Source of the DNA: Carposina sasakii
Lineage: Eukaryota > Arthropoda > Insecta > Lepidoptera > Carposinidae
NCBI GenBank assembly: GCA_014607495.2
Contig: CP053167.1
Coordinates: forward strand, 8,370,001-8,434,000
Reading direction: 5' to 3'
DNA length: 64,000 bases
This document shows, in pieces, positions 42,438 through 53,081 of the stretch. Under the pieces are notes generated by a model, which had not been told where the DNA came from, ran no database searches, and was given only the letters and a program-made list of their open reading frames with translations. Numbering within the stretch: position 1 is the stretch's first letter; the number at the start of each line of letters is the position of its first letter. Made by a program: the position numbers and the translations under genes.

Positions 42438-42939
42438 ATTCTTCTGGATTATTCTTCACGTAACTTGACGAATACGCGAAAATGAAGACTTTCTATTGGA
42501 GCATACGTGTCGACCGTCAATCGATTCGATCGATAAATAAGGCTCTGGTACAGTGAGCATTTGAGACTAATTTATACCGCTACGTATAAAACTTTTCCAT
42601 ACAAAGTAACAGACAAACACTATAGTATAAAATAAACTGTTCCAGTAGGTACATATGGAAAAAGTTTCGAAATGAAACAGGTTTTGTTCCCGAGGTTTAG
42701 AGGGAAAATGTGAAGTTAGATTACTTTTTTAAAGGCCATGGCCATGGTTCTACTATCAATGTAGCTCTAGAAATTGTGGACTGTATTTTGCTATTTAGCG
42801 AATTGTCGATAGATTATATAAAATTCATAATAAGTCTGACAGAACTGCGTGTTGCAAAAGAAATCAGGCAAGCATTAGGTAATTATTACATTGTGGTACT
42901 CGTATAGTTAGTTATAGTATAGGTACTTCAATCGTCAAT
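42438..42939. other. Non-coding stretch
   Basis: No supported gene; the 65-codon frame at 42,710 has no known domain. Confidence 0.35.
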
Positions 42940-43052
42940 CGTCAGCCTATTGTTGTACACTGCTGGACGTACCTAGGCCTCCCCCAGAGCAGGCCATGTG
43001 GCGTACACTGGCGGAGGCTTACGTCCAGCAGTGGACTGCAATAGGCTGACGA
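42940..43052. repeat. Two family B tails joined head to head
   Basis: 'cgtcagcctattgttgtaca' ... 'ctaggcctcccccag' is followed after about 20 bp by 'ggaggcttacgtccagcagt' ... 'gcaataggctgacg'. The two halves form an imperfect hairpin of about 45-bp arms. Confidence 0.65.
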
Positions 43053-43056
43053 CGAT

Positions 43057-43635
43057 ACTTACTCGTAGAACATATAATATTATGCACTTTCTAGTCGAAA
43101 TAGTTATTTTAATGTGTATCGAATATCAGCTAATAAGAAACTGGACAAAGTGCGTGATTTTAAGTGTCAAATTTTGTTGATCACGTCGGTAAGAAACCAT
43201 ATTCCGCCGACTCTTATAAATAATGAAATATGGGCTGAAAGATACTTTTTAATAATAAAGTTATAATAATAAAGTCATAAGTTAGGTACCTATTGAAGTG
43301 TGGAGCCGTAGCCAGCACTTTTCAAACGATACTCTTTATAGGAATACTTGACACCTTTCTAGTAAATATAAAAGTGCTAATAAAGCGTTGTCACTTGACT
43401 TCACATGCCTCTTATTAATATTCAGAATTCAAGTGTGAATATTAAGTGAAGAAAAACCAATTAGTATGCAAGGTTCTTTTTAATATGCATCAAAGAATTA
43501 TGCTTTTCTTGGTTTAATATTTCGTGGTCTGATCATTAAGAAGTAAGTATGTATAAGGTTGGGATTTTGAAAACATTAAACATTCATCTATCTAAACTGA
43601 TCATAAATTTGGTTAATAAGTATTACCAGTGCAGT
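43057..43635. other. Non-coding stretch
   Basis: 'ccgactcttataaataatga' at about 43,207 matches the end of the SINE at 29,800. Nothing else recognised. Confidence 0.35.
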
Positions 43636-43756
43636 GGGCAGGCGGTCACCAACTCGCCTGCCCAGCGTGGTGACTATGGGCAAACAGCCCCCATGGCAGT
43701 CTTGTGACGTGCCCTGGGGGAGGCCTACGTCCAGCAGTGGACTGCAATAGGCTATA
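43636..43756 (-). repeat. RTE-type 3'-tail repeat (family B), truncated
   Basis: 'gtcaccaactcgcctgccca' to 'ggactgcaataggctata', minus orientation. Confidence 0.6.
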
Positions 43757-44245
43757 AAAGGATTTCCCGAATTCCCAAGGGAATAAAAAATATATAATAG
43801 GAGTTCTATAGTTTACGCGGACAAAGTCGTATAGGCGTCCACTAGCAACCAGTCATACTCGTATACCTAAAGTTAGTACGCGCGGACAATGGTCCCCGCT
43901 AGGTCATGGCTATATTTAAAAAAATATTGTTTTTTATCACTGAATTCGTTCCTGAATGTTTGTAAATAGGTCCGGTAGTTAAACCAACTTTATTCATAGT
44001 TAATTAACTACATTTCCGGCTGATCGTCCCCCAACTACGTGTGGATGAAATTTGTGACAATCCTCTGGCGGTTTGCCCTGCGCTTGACTCTTCAAGACTT
44101 CGTCAAGGTCACACTGGTAGGGAAGACTGTTGCGGATTTAAAACGACTACTCTTATGCGATTACTCGTATCATACTACGCCTCGCCCTACAGTTGCTCCT
44201 ATTGTTGAACGTACTTATCAAAACTAAATCAGAGCCTAAAATGTA
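43757..44245. other. Non-coding stretch
   Basis: A 62-codon frame at 44,039-44,227 lies in a less AT-rich block; no domain is recognised and no gene is called. Confidence 0.35.
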
Positions 44246-44249
44246 ATAT

Positions 44250-44367
44250 CGCGCTAAATTTTCACAACGTATAAAGTCAAAAAGAGGCGTTGAATTTGTC
44301 TGAAACGCTATCAAATGAACAGGCAAACCAATTGAAAGGTAAACACGTTGTTATTTAGCGCGATTGC
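44250..44367. repeat. Small MITE candidate with ~22-bp inverted ends
   Basis: 'atcgcgctaaat' with 'cacaacgt' (44,253-44,275) is matched in reverse by 'acgttgttatttagcgcgat' (44,346-44,365). Non-coding. Confidence 0.5.
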
Positions 44368-44762
44368 CCTCCAGGAAGTAGTAAATAACAGTAGTAGTTT
44401 TCACCAAATGTATACAAAACTTTCAGAAAAGTATGGTTAAGTTACAGAGAATTTATATTTCATTCGAGAAAGAAAGTTATCATTTGAAACTGGTGACTAG
44501 TCCTAGTGTGTCTCACAATAACCGCCGGTGTCTTGACCTTCTGTGGACGTGTACTGTGAATACTAAATAAAGCTTTCTAGCCGTTTATTAAACAAGATTT
44601 ATTGACGGATATCGAAGACTGCGTGTTTGGCGTTTTTTTTTTCTATTTTATTTTTTAGATAATGAGATGTATCGTCTTTTACAGTTACTTTTACATTTCC
44701 GCATTTACACAGTTACATTTCCGTCAAGATAATAGAGTCAATGATAACAGAAACACATAGGA
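44368..44762. other. Non-coding stretch
   Basis: No gene or repeat recognised. Confidence 0.35.
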
Positions 44763-44985
44763 AACTAGCGGCCGCCCACAACTTCGTCCGCGTGAGAGAG
44801 CATTAAACCCGTGCGAAGCCAGGACGCGTCCCTAATTATACATATAAAACTTCGTCTTGAAGCACTCTATCTATTAAAAAAACCGCATCGAAGACCGTTG
44901 CGTAGTTATAAAGATCTAAGCATACATTGGAACAGACAGCGCGAAGCAACTTTGTTTTATAATATGTAGTGAGTTATAGTGATAT
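44763..44985 (+). repeat. Dispersed repeat starting 'aactagcggccgcccacaac'
   Basis: The start recurs at 48,172 ('aactagcaaccgcccgcaat') and 58,386 ('aactagcgaggccgcgactt'). It contains 'cttgaagcactctatctatt' and 'gaacagacagcgcgaagcaa'. Possibly the 3' end of a larger element. Confidence 0.45.
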
Positions 44986-45104
44986 TGCGAACTATTTAAA
45001 CATTTTAATATTAAAGATTTAAACAATGTGACAATTTAACGAGCGATATCGGAGTTCGACAAGTTATCGATACGTTTTCTTCAATAGAAAGAAGTCTATA
45101 TATA

Positions 45105-45371
45105 CAGGGTGTAACAGAAGGGTATGTTAAACGAAAAGCTATCTAAATAGCCCACTGAAAGGAACTTAAGTACCCACAAAATTTCAGATTCGAAATGACA
45201 TGTTTATTTTTCCAGATAGTATAGATAGAGAATTTCAAAACAACAAAAGAATGTTCATACAATCTTGAAATATAAACATGTGATTTCGAGTCTCAAATTT
45301 TGCAAATAGGTTTTCTATAGTGGGCTATTTACATAGCTTTTCGCTTAACATACCCTTTCTGTTACACCCTG
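45105..45371. mobile_element. Palindromic MITE family A, best-preserved copy
   Basis: CAGGGTGTAACAGAAGGGTA pairs with the reverse of 'taccctttctgttacaccctg' minus the last base. The inverted match continues through 'aaaagctat-taaatagccca' and 'tcgaaatgacatgttta' to a short centre, so nearly the whole element folds on itself. TA flanks both sides. Confidence 0.8.
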
Positions 45372-45721
45372 TATAGAGTCATATTATGTTATAATTAAGA
45401 GCTTTAACTACCTATATATATGAATGCAATTTATGATTGAGTATTGAGTCTAGTCTGAAGATTTTTCGATAAGTTTGCGAACTTTGCTTGGGATCGTTTA
45501 ATTGTTACACAATTTAAATCCTCTTTGAGGTAGCATGAACACTGTCACGATAGTATCACTGTTGAGAGGTTAGTGCTTGCCTAATAGATAACTTTTTCTC
45601 TACGCATCAATACTTTTACTGGCAATTTTAGGCAAATAAATTCCTTACAGAATCTCGATCAATACTTACTAAAGGAGCGATTGGCTTCAAACTAAGATAT
45701 TTCTCCCTGCATTCCTTGTTA
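45372..45721. other. Non-coding stretch
   Basis: No gene or repeat recognised. Confidence 0.35.
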
Positions 45722-46053
45722 TCTATACATCTATACATATAATAAAAATGTAACGGGTCGCAGTCTGTACATGGAACATACATGAGAAAAAATATTATAG
45801 GAGACCTTTATCAACGCAATAGTACCCAAAACAATGATTTTTTAAATTTTTGTCTGTTTGTCTGTGCGTTTGTGCACGCTAATCTCAGAAGCGGCTGAAC
45901 CGATTTCGATGTAGGTTTCACGAATATATCGTGACAGGTCCCACTTAACATATAGGCTACTTTTTATCCCGGGAAAATGCTTCATCCCGGATAATTTCGA
46001 CATTTTGTTTTTTCTGTAGTCCACGCGGACGGAGTCGCGGGCGTCCACTAGTT
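45722..46053 (+). repeat. Family C repeat, long copy
   Basis: Same layout as 33,706-34,034, ending 'gagtcgcgggcgtccactag'. The minus-strand frame through it is a by-product of the repeat. Confidence 0.7.
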
Positions 46054-46715
46054 ATTACTATAACGCTAATGAGCTCTGTAATCGGTAGATTAACTTGATA
46101 ATAGTTCTTGGCATCATCATCTCCTATAAAATATAGTCCATTTATCGAAAATCTTCGGCACCTCAGCTAAGCTCATGCAAATACATAGTATTCATGATTG
46201 AGTCAACTTGTATTAAAATTTAGTAGAATTGTATAGATTGTTATAGAAAGAATTATTTGCTTCAACAAATTTCCATAACAGAAAGATTTTTACTAATATT
46301 CTCACCAATACAACAATACGCATACTCAACTAATATAGGTTTATGTGCCACCGGCTTTACAGCAAGTAATGAATATTAATTACTACTAGAAGACCGCCCG
46401 ATTCCAATTATATCATGATTGGCATATCTGAGATAATTCTGGCATAACATTGGTATCGGCTGCATAGCATAATATTGCATAACCTAGGTAGGTAGGTACT
46501 CATTATATGAACATACAGACAGATCAATAGGTATTGTCCTTATCTTTTCTTGCTTTTCAAAAGTAATTTCATAAAAATCGATAACTGCGATGACCACTTT
46601 ATTAACTAATATTAGACTATGTCCTCTTAGCTATTCCTTTCCTACTCTGTAGAAACAATAAGTCAGTTTTCTAGCTATACCTACTTATAGCGTAGCAAAA
46701 TACATGAATAGTATA
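46054..46715. other. Non-coding stretch
   Basis: No gene or repeat recognised. Confidence 0.35.
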
Positions 46716-46908
46716 CAGGGTGTAACAAAAAGGGTATGTTAAGCGAAAAGATATATAAATAGCCCACTGTAGAGAACCTATCCACAAAATTTGAGACCCG
46801 AAATCACATGTTAATTTTTCCCGATAGTATGGAGAATTTTTAAATATCTCAGAAATTTTCATACAATCTCGAAAAATAAAAATGTGATTTCGAGTCTCAA
46901 ATTTTACA
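46716..46908. repeat. MITE family A, truncated copy
   Basis: Intact left end CAGGGTGTAACAAAAAGGGT; the right arm stops after 'tttcgagtctcaaattt', so the right terminus is absent. Confidence 0.65.
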
Positions 46909-47224
46909 GTACAGGCAAGGCAGTGAATATCGCGTAGCAAAATACCTACCTACGTACTATATGTACCGTATTTCGTCCATAGCTTTATTTTATCTTAGCT
47001 CGTACTAGTTAGTAGACTATGTGGTACATTTATATATTTTTTTATCCCTCAACGTATTAACCTCAAAAGTTTCCGTCCCTGGGCCTTGCAAGTTGATATT
47101 AGGATCACGTGTTCTTGGTTGGGATCGTGGTTCAGGGAAGTTTCAAAGAAGGTTTTTTTACTGATTGTTATTGTATTGACTGATGATGCCAAAGTTGATT
47201 CTGATTATTTGAAATTTCTTTTGG
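46909..47224. other. Non-coding stretch
   Basis: No gene or repeat recognised. Confidence 0.35.
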
Positions 47225-47370
47225 ATAAGGGATAAGTCAAATCTGACCGTCACACATAAACGTAAACTTAAATTTAGTCAGGTCTGTTCTTATTATTACC
47301 ATAAATGGCTGAGACAGAAGGCGATAGGTAGGACTGTTTGAGGGTGACGTTCAGAATCGACCATATTGCG
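47225..47370. repeat. Diverged copy of the GGTCGATTCC-ended MITE
   Basis: 'taaacgtaaacttaaattta', 'ccataaatggctgagacaga' and 'gttcagaatcgacc' follow the order of the element at 53,860-54,005. Confidence 0.45.
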
Positions 47371-48452
47371 TGCTGTGGGTAATAAGTTATTGCCAATAAC
47401 AAATAACATTTTAGACAGTGTCAGTGTTTAGTCAAATGACTAACAATTCAACTAGAATTTTAAATTGAAACGTCTTTTGGAAGTAAGTAACTATACCTAT
47501 GCTTAGACGTAAATATTCTCAAGAAAGTATAAGATAGGTGGATACTTTTTTAGGTTGTTATGATAAAACAGAACTCGTTAAAAAAGTTTAAAGTGAAACT
47601 GTTCTTTTTACTAATGTAATAATATTTTTGCGCCGATTTAAGTTGCGGCGCATATTGTTGTACGTTGAAATAATCCTGTGATATTTATTTTCGTTGTTAT
47701 TGCAGCTTTGTGATGTTTTTTGTTAATTAATTTTCCTGTGAAATATCAAAATGCTGGCGTTGTTTTTACGTTTAAACCGTACATAAATGAATTTCTATTT
47801 CCTCGTATCTTTAGAACGCTGGACCAACTCATCTATATTTCTTTTTGATCTATTCACAGTGTTTACAAAATGTGCATATTAATCGAAGACGGCTCAACCG
47901 ATTTTGACGAAACTTTCGGGTACTTAGCTATATGAGTTGATCCAGGCAAGGTGTAAACATAAACTTAGGTTTCCAGCAAGTGATGCTGCTAAGTAGAAAT
48001 TTATACAAGAATATCATCAGCATCGATTTAGTTTCAAAATTTAACTAAATTTCAAACCGTGAAAAGGTTTTGCAGGTCTGATAAGCAAATTACTTCGTGC
48101 AAAGTACGTTGAACTGTCCCTACATACGGTATAATCTATGTAAATAAGCTCAGACTCCCTTATGTGATGAACTAGCAACCGCCCGCAATTTTGTGCGCGT
48201 GAACGAAAAATCTTATCTATTCAAGTCGGTAGTCCCTTTCTCCGAATATCGATCATCCGAAAATCACAATCCCTAGCACGTTTGCTATAATCATCACTTC
48301 TCATAATGCTCGCGTATACGAAATTGAATATTACCTAATCGTCTTTAGTTCTAATACTTTTGTGTCATAAGATCGGGTGCTATAATAATTAGATATTCTA
48401 ATTTTTCTTACTATAAAATCACATGTCCTAAGTGTTATATTGTATAATCTAT
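47371..48452. other. Non-coding stretch
   Basis: Includes a short piece of the 'aactagc' repeat at 48,172-48,215. No gene recognised. Confidence 0.4.
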
Positions 48453-48927
48453 TGTTACGACCGGGGAGTTTACCCATTGGCTCACTAGATGTCGCTAGTA
48501 GCAGAATAGAACGCAATATCGTTTACTAGCATGTTCTGTTGTAGTCTCGGCGTGTTTAGTTTATGTATTGTTGAATGAACGCCCGAGAACGTTCCAGGCT
48601 TGCCCGGATAACACCTACGGGGTTTTTGTAGATGGGTCGCTCGGGTATATTCCCAAATGTTCGGGACCGAACGTCGAGCCGTATAAATACGGCGGATCTC
48701 GGCCGACGGAGTGAGTCTTAGTTCAGTCTTTGAATAAGATTGGAAGCTAAACAAGCGAAGGAAAACGATACCAGCGATAGTGAAGGAAGTGATAGATTAA
48801 TGCTGTTTAGAGTTAAAGTGTGATTAGTGCTGGAATTTTTTAACCTGCTCCACCTAATATAGAGTTCTAACATCTACGCCTACCTTTTAATCGGCAGCTC
48901 CGAATCACCCGTACCCAGTACGTAACA
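48453..48927 (+). repeat. 5' LTR of the compact LTR element
   Basis: 475 bp. TGTTACG and CGTAACA form 7-bp inverted ends. It contains a TATA-like box at 48,682-48,689 and the arthropod initiator-like TCAGT at 48,723. Confidence 0.92.
48682..48689 (+). promoter_or_regulatory. TATA box in the 5' LTR
   Basis: TATAAATA inside 'gagccgtataaatacggcgg', itself within an inverted GCCGTATAAATACGGC palindrome. A start about 30 bp on would fall near 'gtgagtctta'; TCAGT at 48,723 is slightly farther than usual. Duplicated at 50,412 in the 3' LTR. Confidence 0.55.
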
Positions 48928-48929
48928 AT

Positions 48930-48948
48930 TGAAGTCAGAAGTGGGATT
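48930..48948 (+). other. Primer-binding site resembling tRNA-Leu 3' end
   Basis: Two bases after the LTR, 'tgaagtcagaagtgggatt' agrees with the complement of insect tRNA-Leu 3' ends (...AATCCCACTTCTGACACCA) over 15 contiguous bases, with two mismatches near the CCA side. The tRNA match is from memory of that tRNA. Confidence 0.6.
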
Positions 48949-48957
48949 TGGAGTAGA

Positions 48958-50259
48958 ATGTCGATTGTCAACAAGGAAGGCATGGAGCGAAGGAGTATTG
49001 TCGGTGAGCCGGAGACCGTGGAATCTGCTCGTGCAGCAGTAGCAGCGGCGACATCACCTTCGGTGAATGCTATGCTTCGAGAATGTTTTAGTCAACTAAT
49101 GCAAATGAAGATAGAAATGGTGGAGGGGCTTAGTGTAATCGATAAACATTTCAACGAGCTGGACAATACTTATGCGAACTACTGCAAGACCTTTGGGATT
49201 AAGTCGAATGTTGGGAATATCGAGAAAGTGGTCTCTGAGCTGGACGACCCGTGTGCTAACATCTGCACAGACGTTGAGGCAAAGTCGGTAGTGAAGGACG
49301 TTCACCAGGAGCCGCACTCGGAGGAAGTGCACGGGGCGGCTGAGGGGGTGAAACGGGTTGAAATGGATAGTGGATCCGGAGGAAGACTTACCTCAATAGT
49401 CAAGGTCGACAGCGCATGTGAGGACATTCGGATGGACGTGACGGAGTCGGACGTGGAGATCGTACGCCAGGAGCCGCACTCGGGAGTAGTGCGTGATGTG
49501 GTCGAGGAGGTGAAGCAGACCGAGGTGGATGGAGGATCTGGAGGATTTGGCTCCATCAGTGATGGCTGCAGTGAGCTTGACCACATGGGAATTGGTTGCG
49601 AGGAGAATGAAGTGATTGCGACGAAAAGAAGTAAGGATTGTGGTGACGAGTCAGAGGCACCTGCTGGTGATGTGAAACAGGTGGAAGATCCTGAACAGAA
49701 GAGTGATGGAGTAATGGTTCTGGCTGATGGAAGAAGGATATATGAAATGGACTGGAACAGTGATGGTCTACACGTAGAAGATCGGATGAAGGACGAGAAC
49801 TACGGCAAAGTGAAGACATGGAGTAGGAAACAGAATTTGAGAATATTGCCTTTGAACAAGGAACGGGAAGTTAGAATGCGCGTGAATGGTGTTTGCTGCT
49901 CAACAAGTGGGAGTATTGGTTTGACGTCAACTGCACATGTGGAGACTATTAGCAACTGGAAGGTTAGACGCAGAAGAAGAACAGCGGGATCGTTTGTGTG
50001 GCTGCATCATCCTGTGCGACGTAAAGAGAAGGCACCTGATTTATGGAAGATATGGTTTGTGCCGAGCAGGGTAGTTGCCCGACGACGGTCGCAGGATGCA
50101 GTGAGGAAGAGACGTAATGTTCGGATGCGCTTTGTGGCGGCAGCAATGATGTTCGGGACGAACATCTCTAGGAAGGGGGCAGTGTTACGACCGGGGAGTT
50201 TACCCATTGGCTCACTAGATGTCGCTAGTAGCAGAATAGAACGCAATATCGTTTACTAG
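48958..50259 (+). CDS. 433-aa protein of the compact LTR element (unknown function, chimeric)
   Basis: The only frame of the element, starting 10 bp after the PBS and ending inside the 3' LTR. Residues 1-70 include a helical segment 'LRECFSQLMQMKIEMVEGLS' that could be a Gag-like or coiled-coil part. Residues about 92-142 and 148-195 are a diverged tandem duplication, each with a 'QEPHS' core, E/V-rich stretch and a GSGG end; a third weak unit follows. The centre is acidic. From about 344, 'GSFVWLHHPVRRKEKAPDLW' resembles the tail of Gypsy integrases (GDxVWLxxPxRxKGxSPKLxxxW), then an Arg-rich run. The last 25 residues are read from the LTR. It may be a deletion fusion of gag start and integrase end; no enzyme domain is present. 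It differs from its AT-rich surroundings by a much higher G+C content. Confidence 0.6.
   Translation: MSIVNKEGMERRSIVGEPETVESARAAVAAATSPSVNAMLRECFSQLMQMKIEMVEGLSVIDKHFNELDNTYANYCKTFGIKSNVGNIEKVVSELDDPCANICTDVEAKSVVKDVHQEPHSEEVHGAAEGVKRVEMDSGSGGRLTSIVKVDSACEDIRMDVTESDVEIVRQEPHSGVVRDVVEEVKQTEVDGGSGGFGSISDGCSELDHMGIGCEENEVIATKRSKDCGDESEAPAGDVKQVEDPEQKSDGVMVLADGRRIYEMDWNSDGLHVEDRMKDENYGKVKTWSRKQNLRILPLNKEREVRMRVNGVCCSTSGSIGLTSTAHVETISNWKVRRRRRTAGSFVWLHHPVRRKEKAPDLWKIWFVPSRVVARRRSQDAVRKRRNVRMRFVAAAMMFGTNISRKGAVLRPGSLPIGSLDVASSRIERNIVY
50170..50182 (+). other. Polypurine tract of the compact LTR element
   Basis: 'aggaagggggcag' ends directly at the first base of the 3' LTR, the usual position of the plus-strand primer. 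Confidence 0.8.
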
Positions 50260-50657
50260 CATGTTCTGTTGTAGTCTCGGCGTGTTTAGTTTATGTATTG
50301 TTGAATGAACGCCCGAGAACGTTCCAGGCTTGCCCGGATAACACCTACGGGGTTTTTGTAGATGGGTCGCTCGGGTATATTCCCGAATGTTCGGGACCGA
50401 ACGTCGAGCCGTATAAATACGGCGGATCTCGGCCGACGGAGTGAGTCTTAGTTCAGTCTTTGAATAAGATTGGAAGCTAAACAAGCGAAGGAAAACGATA
50501 CCAGCGATAGTGAAGGAAGTGATAGATTAATGCTGTTTAGAGTTAAAGTGTGATTAGTGCTGGAATTTTGTAACCTGCTCCACCTAATATAGAGTTCTAA
50601 CATCTACGCCTACCTTTTAATCGGCAGCTCCGAATCACCCGTACCCAGTACGTAACA
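50183..50657 (+). repeat. 3' LTR of the compact LTR element
   Basis: 475 bp, two differences from 48,453-48,927 by eye. The 433-codon frame stops inside it at 50,257-50,259. Confidence 0.92.
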
Positions 50658-50661
50658 CTAT

Positions 50662-51195
50662 GTTAGACCGAATGGTGGTTTATAATAATATTGTTAGTCC
50701 TAAAACATATGTTTAAAGGTTATTTATGTTATCATTATCATAAAGCTTAGTTATAAGACTATTATTATCAAGAAAATCATTTTATCCAGAAAAATTTTCA
50801 ATTACATTTGAAATAATTTATATATTGTCTGTGGGCATAATATACTTTCTATAGTAGTATTTTTTACTTAAAATTGAACTAACTAAAATGTTGTTATATG
50901 AACCTAAACAACCGTTGCGTTTTAAAATTCCGTGACATAAAAGACCGGCGCAAAAGCCAGACTAGAAAGCGGTCTTAGGCGCTCAATAATAACATAAAGT
51001 TCAAATACTTAATGCACTGTTATAATTAATTTACAGTTCAATGGCTATCGCTGAATGTTTTGAGCTAACGCTTATGTACAACTGACTTCTACTTAGCTAT
51101 GGCTATGACAGATTGACATTGACTTATAAGTACTGTCTTGTACAAGCGGTGACATGACAAACAAACATACATCCAAACATTAGCACCTTATTATA
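50662..51195. other. Non-coding stretch
   Basis: No gene or repeat recognised. Confidence 0.35.
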
Positions 51196-51381
51196 CAGAG
51201 TGTAACAAAAGGCTATATAAATAGCCCACTGAAAGGAACCTATCTACAAAAAACAACTTAGGAATGTTCATACAATCTTGAAAAATAAATATGTGATTTC
51301 GAGTCTCAAATTTTGGAAATAGATTATCTATAGTGGGCTTACATAGCTTTTCGCTTAACATACCCCTTTTGTTACATCCTG
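51196..51381. mobile_element. MITE family A, internally shortened copy
   Basis: CAGAGTGTAACAAAAGGCTA to TTGTTACATCCTG with TA flanks. Shorter than the 45,105 copy through loss in the left arm. Confidence 0.7.
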
Positions 51382-51649
51382 TATAAGCAGGATTCCATCG
51401 CAGATTCTTGTTGATCCATCAATTTGTTAGTACAAATATATAGAAAAGGGATGAAGAGAGAGAGAGACAAGTTTTTCCTTATTCAAATACTGTCTTTGAT
51501 TTGCATGACAAGAGTAGATAAAGGTTATGGTATATAAACCTAAGTAAGTACTTAAGTACATGATTTAGGTAGATAATATGTAGGTATCATGAATTTGCTG
51601 TATATTTCATATGCGTTGAAGTCCTTTGACATTTTGCTGCGGTAACCGA

Positions 51650-51840
51650 ATGTCCTATGCTGGTGTAGGGCTTCACTAGAATACACCAATCGCATCTTTT
51701 GCCATGCATGTCGTAATACTTGGCTGAGGAAGTCAGGAGCGTTCTCTCAGGTGATGAGCTAATGATGCAAAACGTGACTGTAGGATTTCATTTGCGATCC
51801 AGCACTTCTGACTACACTCATTTGGGAACACAGGAGTGTG
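51650..51840 (-). repeat. Family E repeat copy
   Basis: 'gtagggcttcactagaatac', 'gccatgcatgtcgtaatac' and 'gaggaagtcaggagc' follow the order of 58,970-59,190. Confidence 0.5.
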
Positions 51841-52440
51841 TATCTAAGTGTTAGCCAGGCAAATATTGATATGTTAACTTCATGTTTAACGACCATAGAG
51901 TCATGACTCTAAAGCGAAAACAATAGAAAATTTTCAGGTGAAAATTCCGAAATTTCATAGCTTATTTTTAGGACCGAAATAGTTAGTTGGGCTAAGATAA
52001 TGCTAAAAATCAAAGTTATGTGTAAATAAGCAGTGCATGATTTTTAAAAAGTTGCGCTCAAATAAATAATCAACCATGTAGTCATTAGTGATACGTAAAA
52101 GCGAACGGGTGTATTACCTTACCTAACCCAGTACCTATTTAATCCAAATGACGTACAGCCCAGCTTCCCAAAGACCTCACTTGCCTTGTCATCCCACTCA
52201 TTCATGGCCCACGTGACCACCGAACTTGACATTCTAGCCAGATACAACTGACATCATCTACGGGAGCCACGCACCACGTTGTCAACTCATGCATGATAAG
52301 AAACGACCGTTTAAACTTGACCCATACTGCCATGGTCTAACTTTGAAAAAAGGGCTCAAAGTGTACTGGTCCCTTGCATTCCCCTGTCGTCGGTGGACCA
52401 CGTGATCAGGCAACGATATTATCAAAGCTATGTCAAGGAA
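51841..52440. other. Non-coding stretch
   Basis: From about 52,140 the composition becomes less AT-rich. 'cccacgtgaccaccg' (52,208) and 'cggtggaccacgtg' (52,391) form an imperfect inverted pair containing E-box-like CACGTG. Confidence 0.35.
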
Positions 52441-52454
52441 TATTAAGCTTACGG

Positions 52455-52612
52455 TATAAATGTTATAAGGGAGAGTGAAGTGCACGTTTTAGTTGGTGTG
52501 AAAAGTTATTTTAGATGTTTAATGAAGTGGAGGTAAAGTGAAGTCGATTCAGGTTTCAGGCTTTCGAGTATTTACGCTTCAGTGTTGTTCAGTGAATTAG
52601 GCAGTTTCAGTT
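52455..52612 (+). promoter_or_regulatory. Candidate TATA promoter and 5' leader
   Basis: TATAAATG at 52,455 and, 30-40 bp on, 'gttttagttggtg'. A leader rich in TCAGT words ('cttcagtgttgttcagtgaa') leads to an ATG at 52,613. The following 45-codon frame (to 52,750, beginning MNSWTVNCNGSYYDIAKG) has no recognised domain. Weak evidence; could be part of an unrecognised repeat. Confidence 0.25.
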
Positions 52613-52750
52613 ATGAACAGCTGGACAGTGAACTGCAATGGGTCGTATTATGATATTGCTAAAGGGGATTCTACTTGTAAAATAAAGCGTGATATGCTAA
52701 AGAAGAACTCTATCCATGCTCTAACCATTTTTTTTCTCTTATACATATAA

Positions 52751-53072
52751 TGCAGATCATAGTACCTAGGTACCGACACAATCGATCATACTAAGTACCT
52801 ACTTTTTGATAAATGTAACAAATGTAACCAATCAACCTTTCAAATTACATTGTAATAGATTTCTATCAATAAATAAGACCGGTTCCTTATTATTTTATTT
52901 AAGAACTAAAAACAGTCATCGTCATTTCAGCCATTAATTTCATTGCTGAACAGAGAAGTAGGAGAGGAAGTATCGAATACACTTTATGAACAGGAACTTT
53001 AATAAAGAAATATGTAACTCTAAAAAAACTTGGACATTATTATTACAAATTATATATTTAAAAAATAAATAT
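52751..53072. other. Non-coding stretch
   Basis: AT-rich; nothing recognised before the Pol III terminator of the tRNA gene. Confidence 0.35.
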
Positions 53073-53078
53073 AAAAAA
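53073..53078 (-). terminator. Pol III terminator of tRNA-Leu
   Basis: Six T residues on the minus strand, three bases after the tRNA 3' end (AAGC... then TTTTTT). Confidence 0.85.
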
Positions 53079-53081
53079 GCT

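Larger units (their letters stand above)
48453..50657 (+). mobile_element. Compact non-autonomous LTR retrotransposon (2.2 kb)
   Basis: Two 475-bp LTRs (TGTTACG...CGTAACA) enclose a 1,255-bp interior with a tRNA-Leu-type primer-binding site, one 433-codon frame and a polypurine tract. The 4-bp target duplication CTAT (48,449-48,452; 50,658-50,661) is exact. No protease, RT, RNase H or integrase core is present, so it must depend on a partner element. LTR differences seen by eye: two (a/g near 48,654 and t/g near 48,839), suggesting a recent insertion. The ends, 4-bp duplication and PBS fit Ty3/Gypsy. Confidence 0.9.

Noticed and set aside
48485..48754. Minus-strand 89-codon frame found in both LTRs
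   Set aside because: It is duplicated only because the LTRs are; no domain and wrong strand for the element.
49302..49586. Minus-strand frames of 94 and 63 codons opposite the 433-aa ORF
   Set aside because: Antisense shadows in a GC-rich coding region; no start context, domain or signal.
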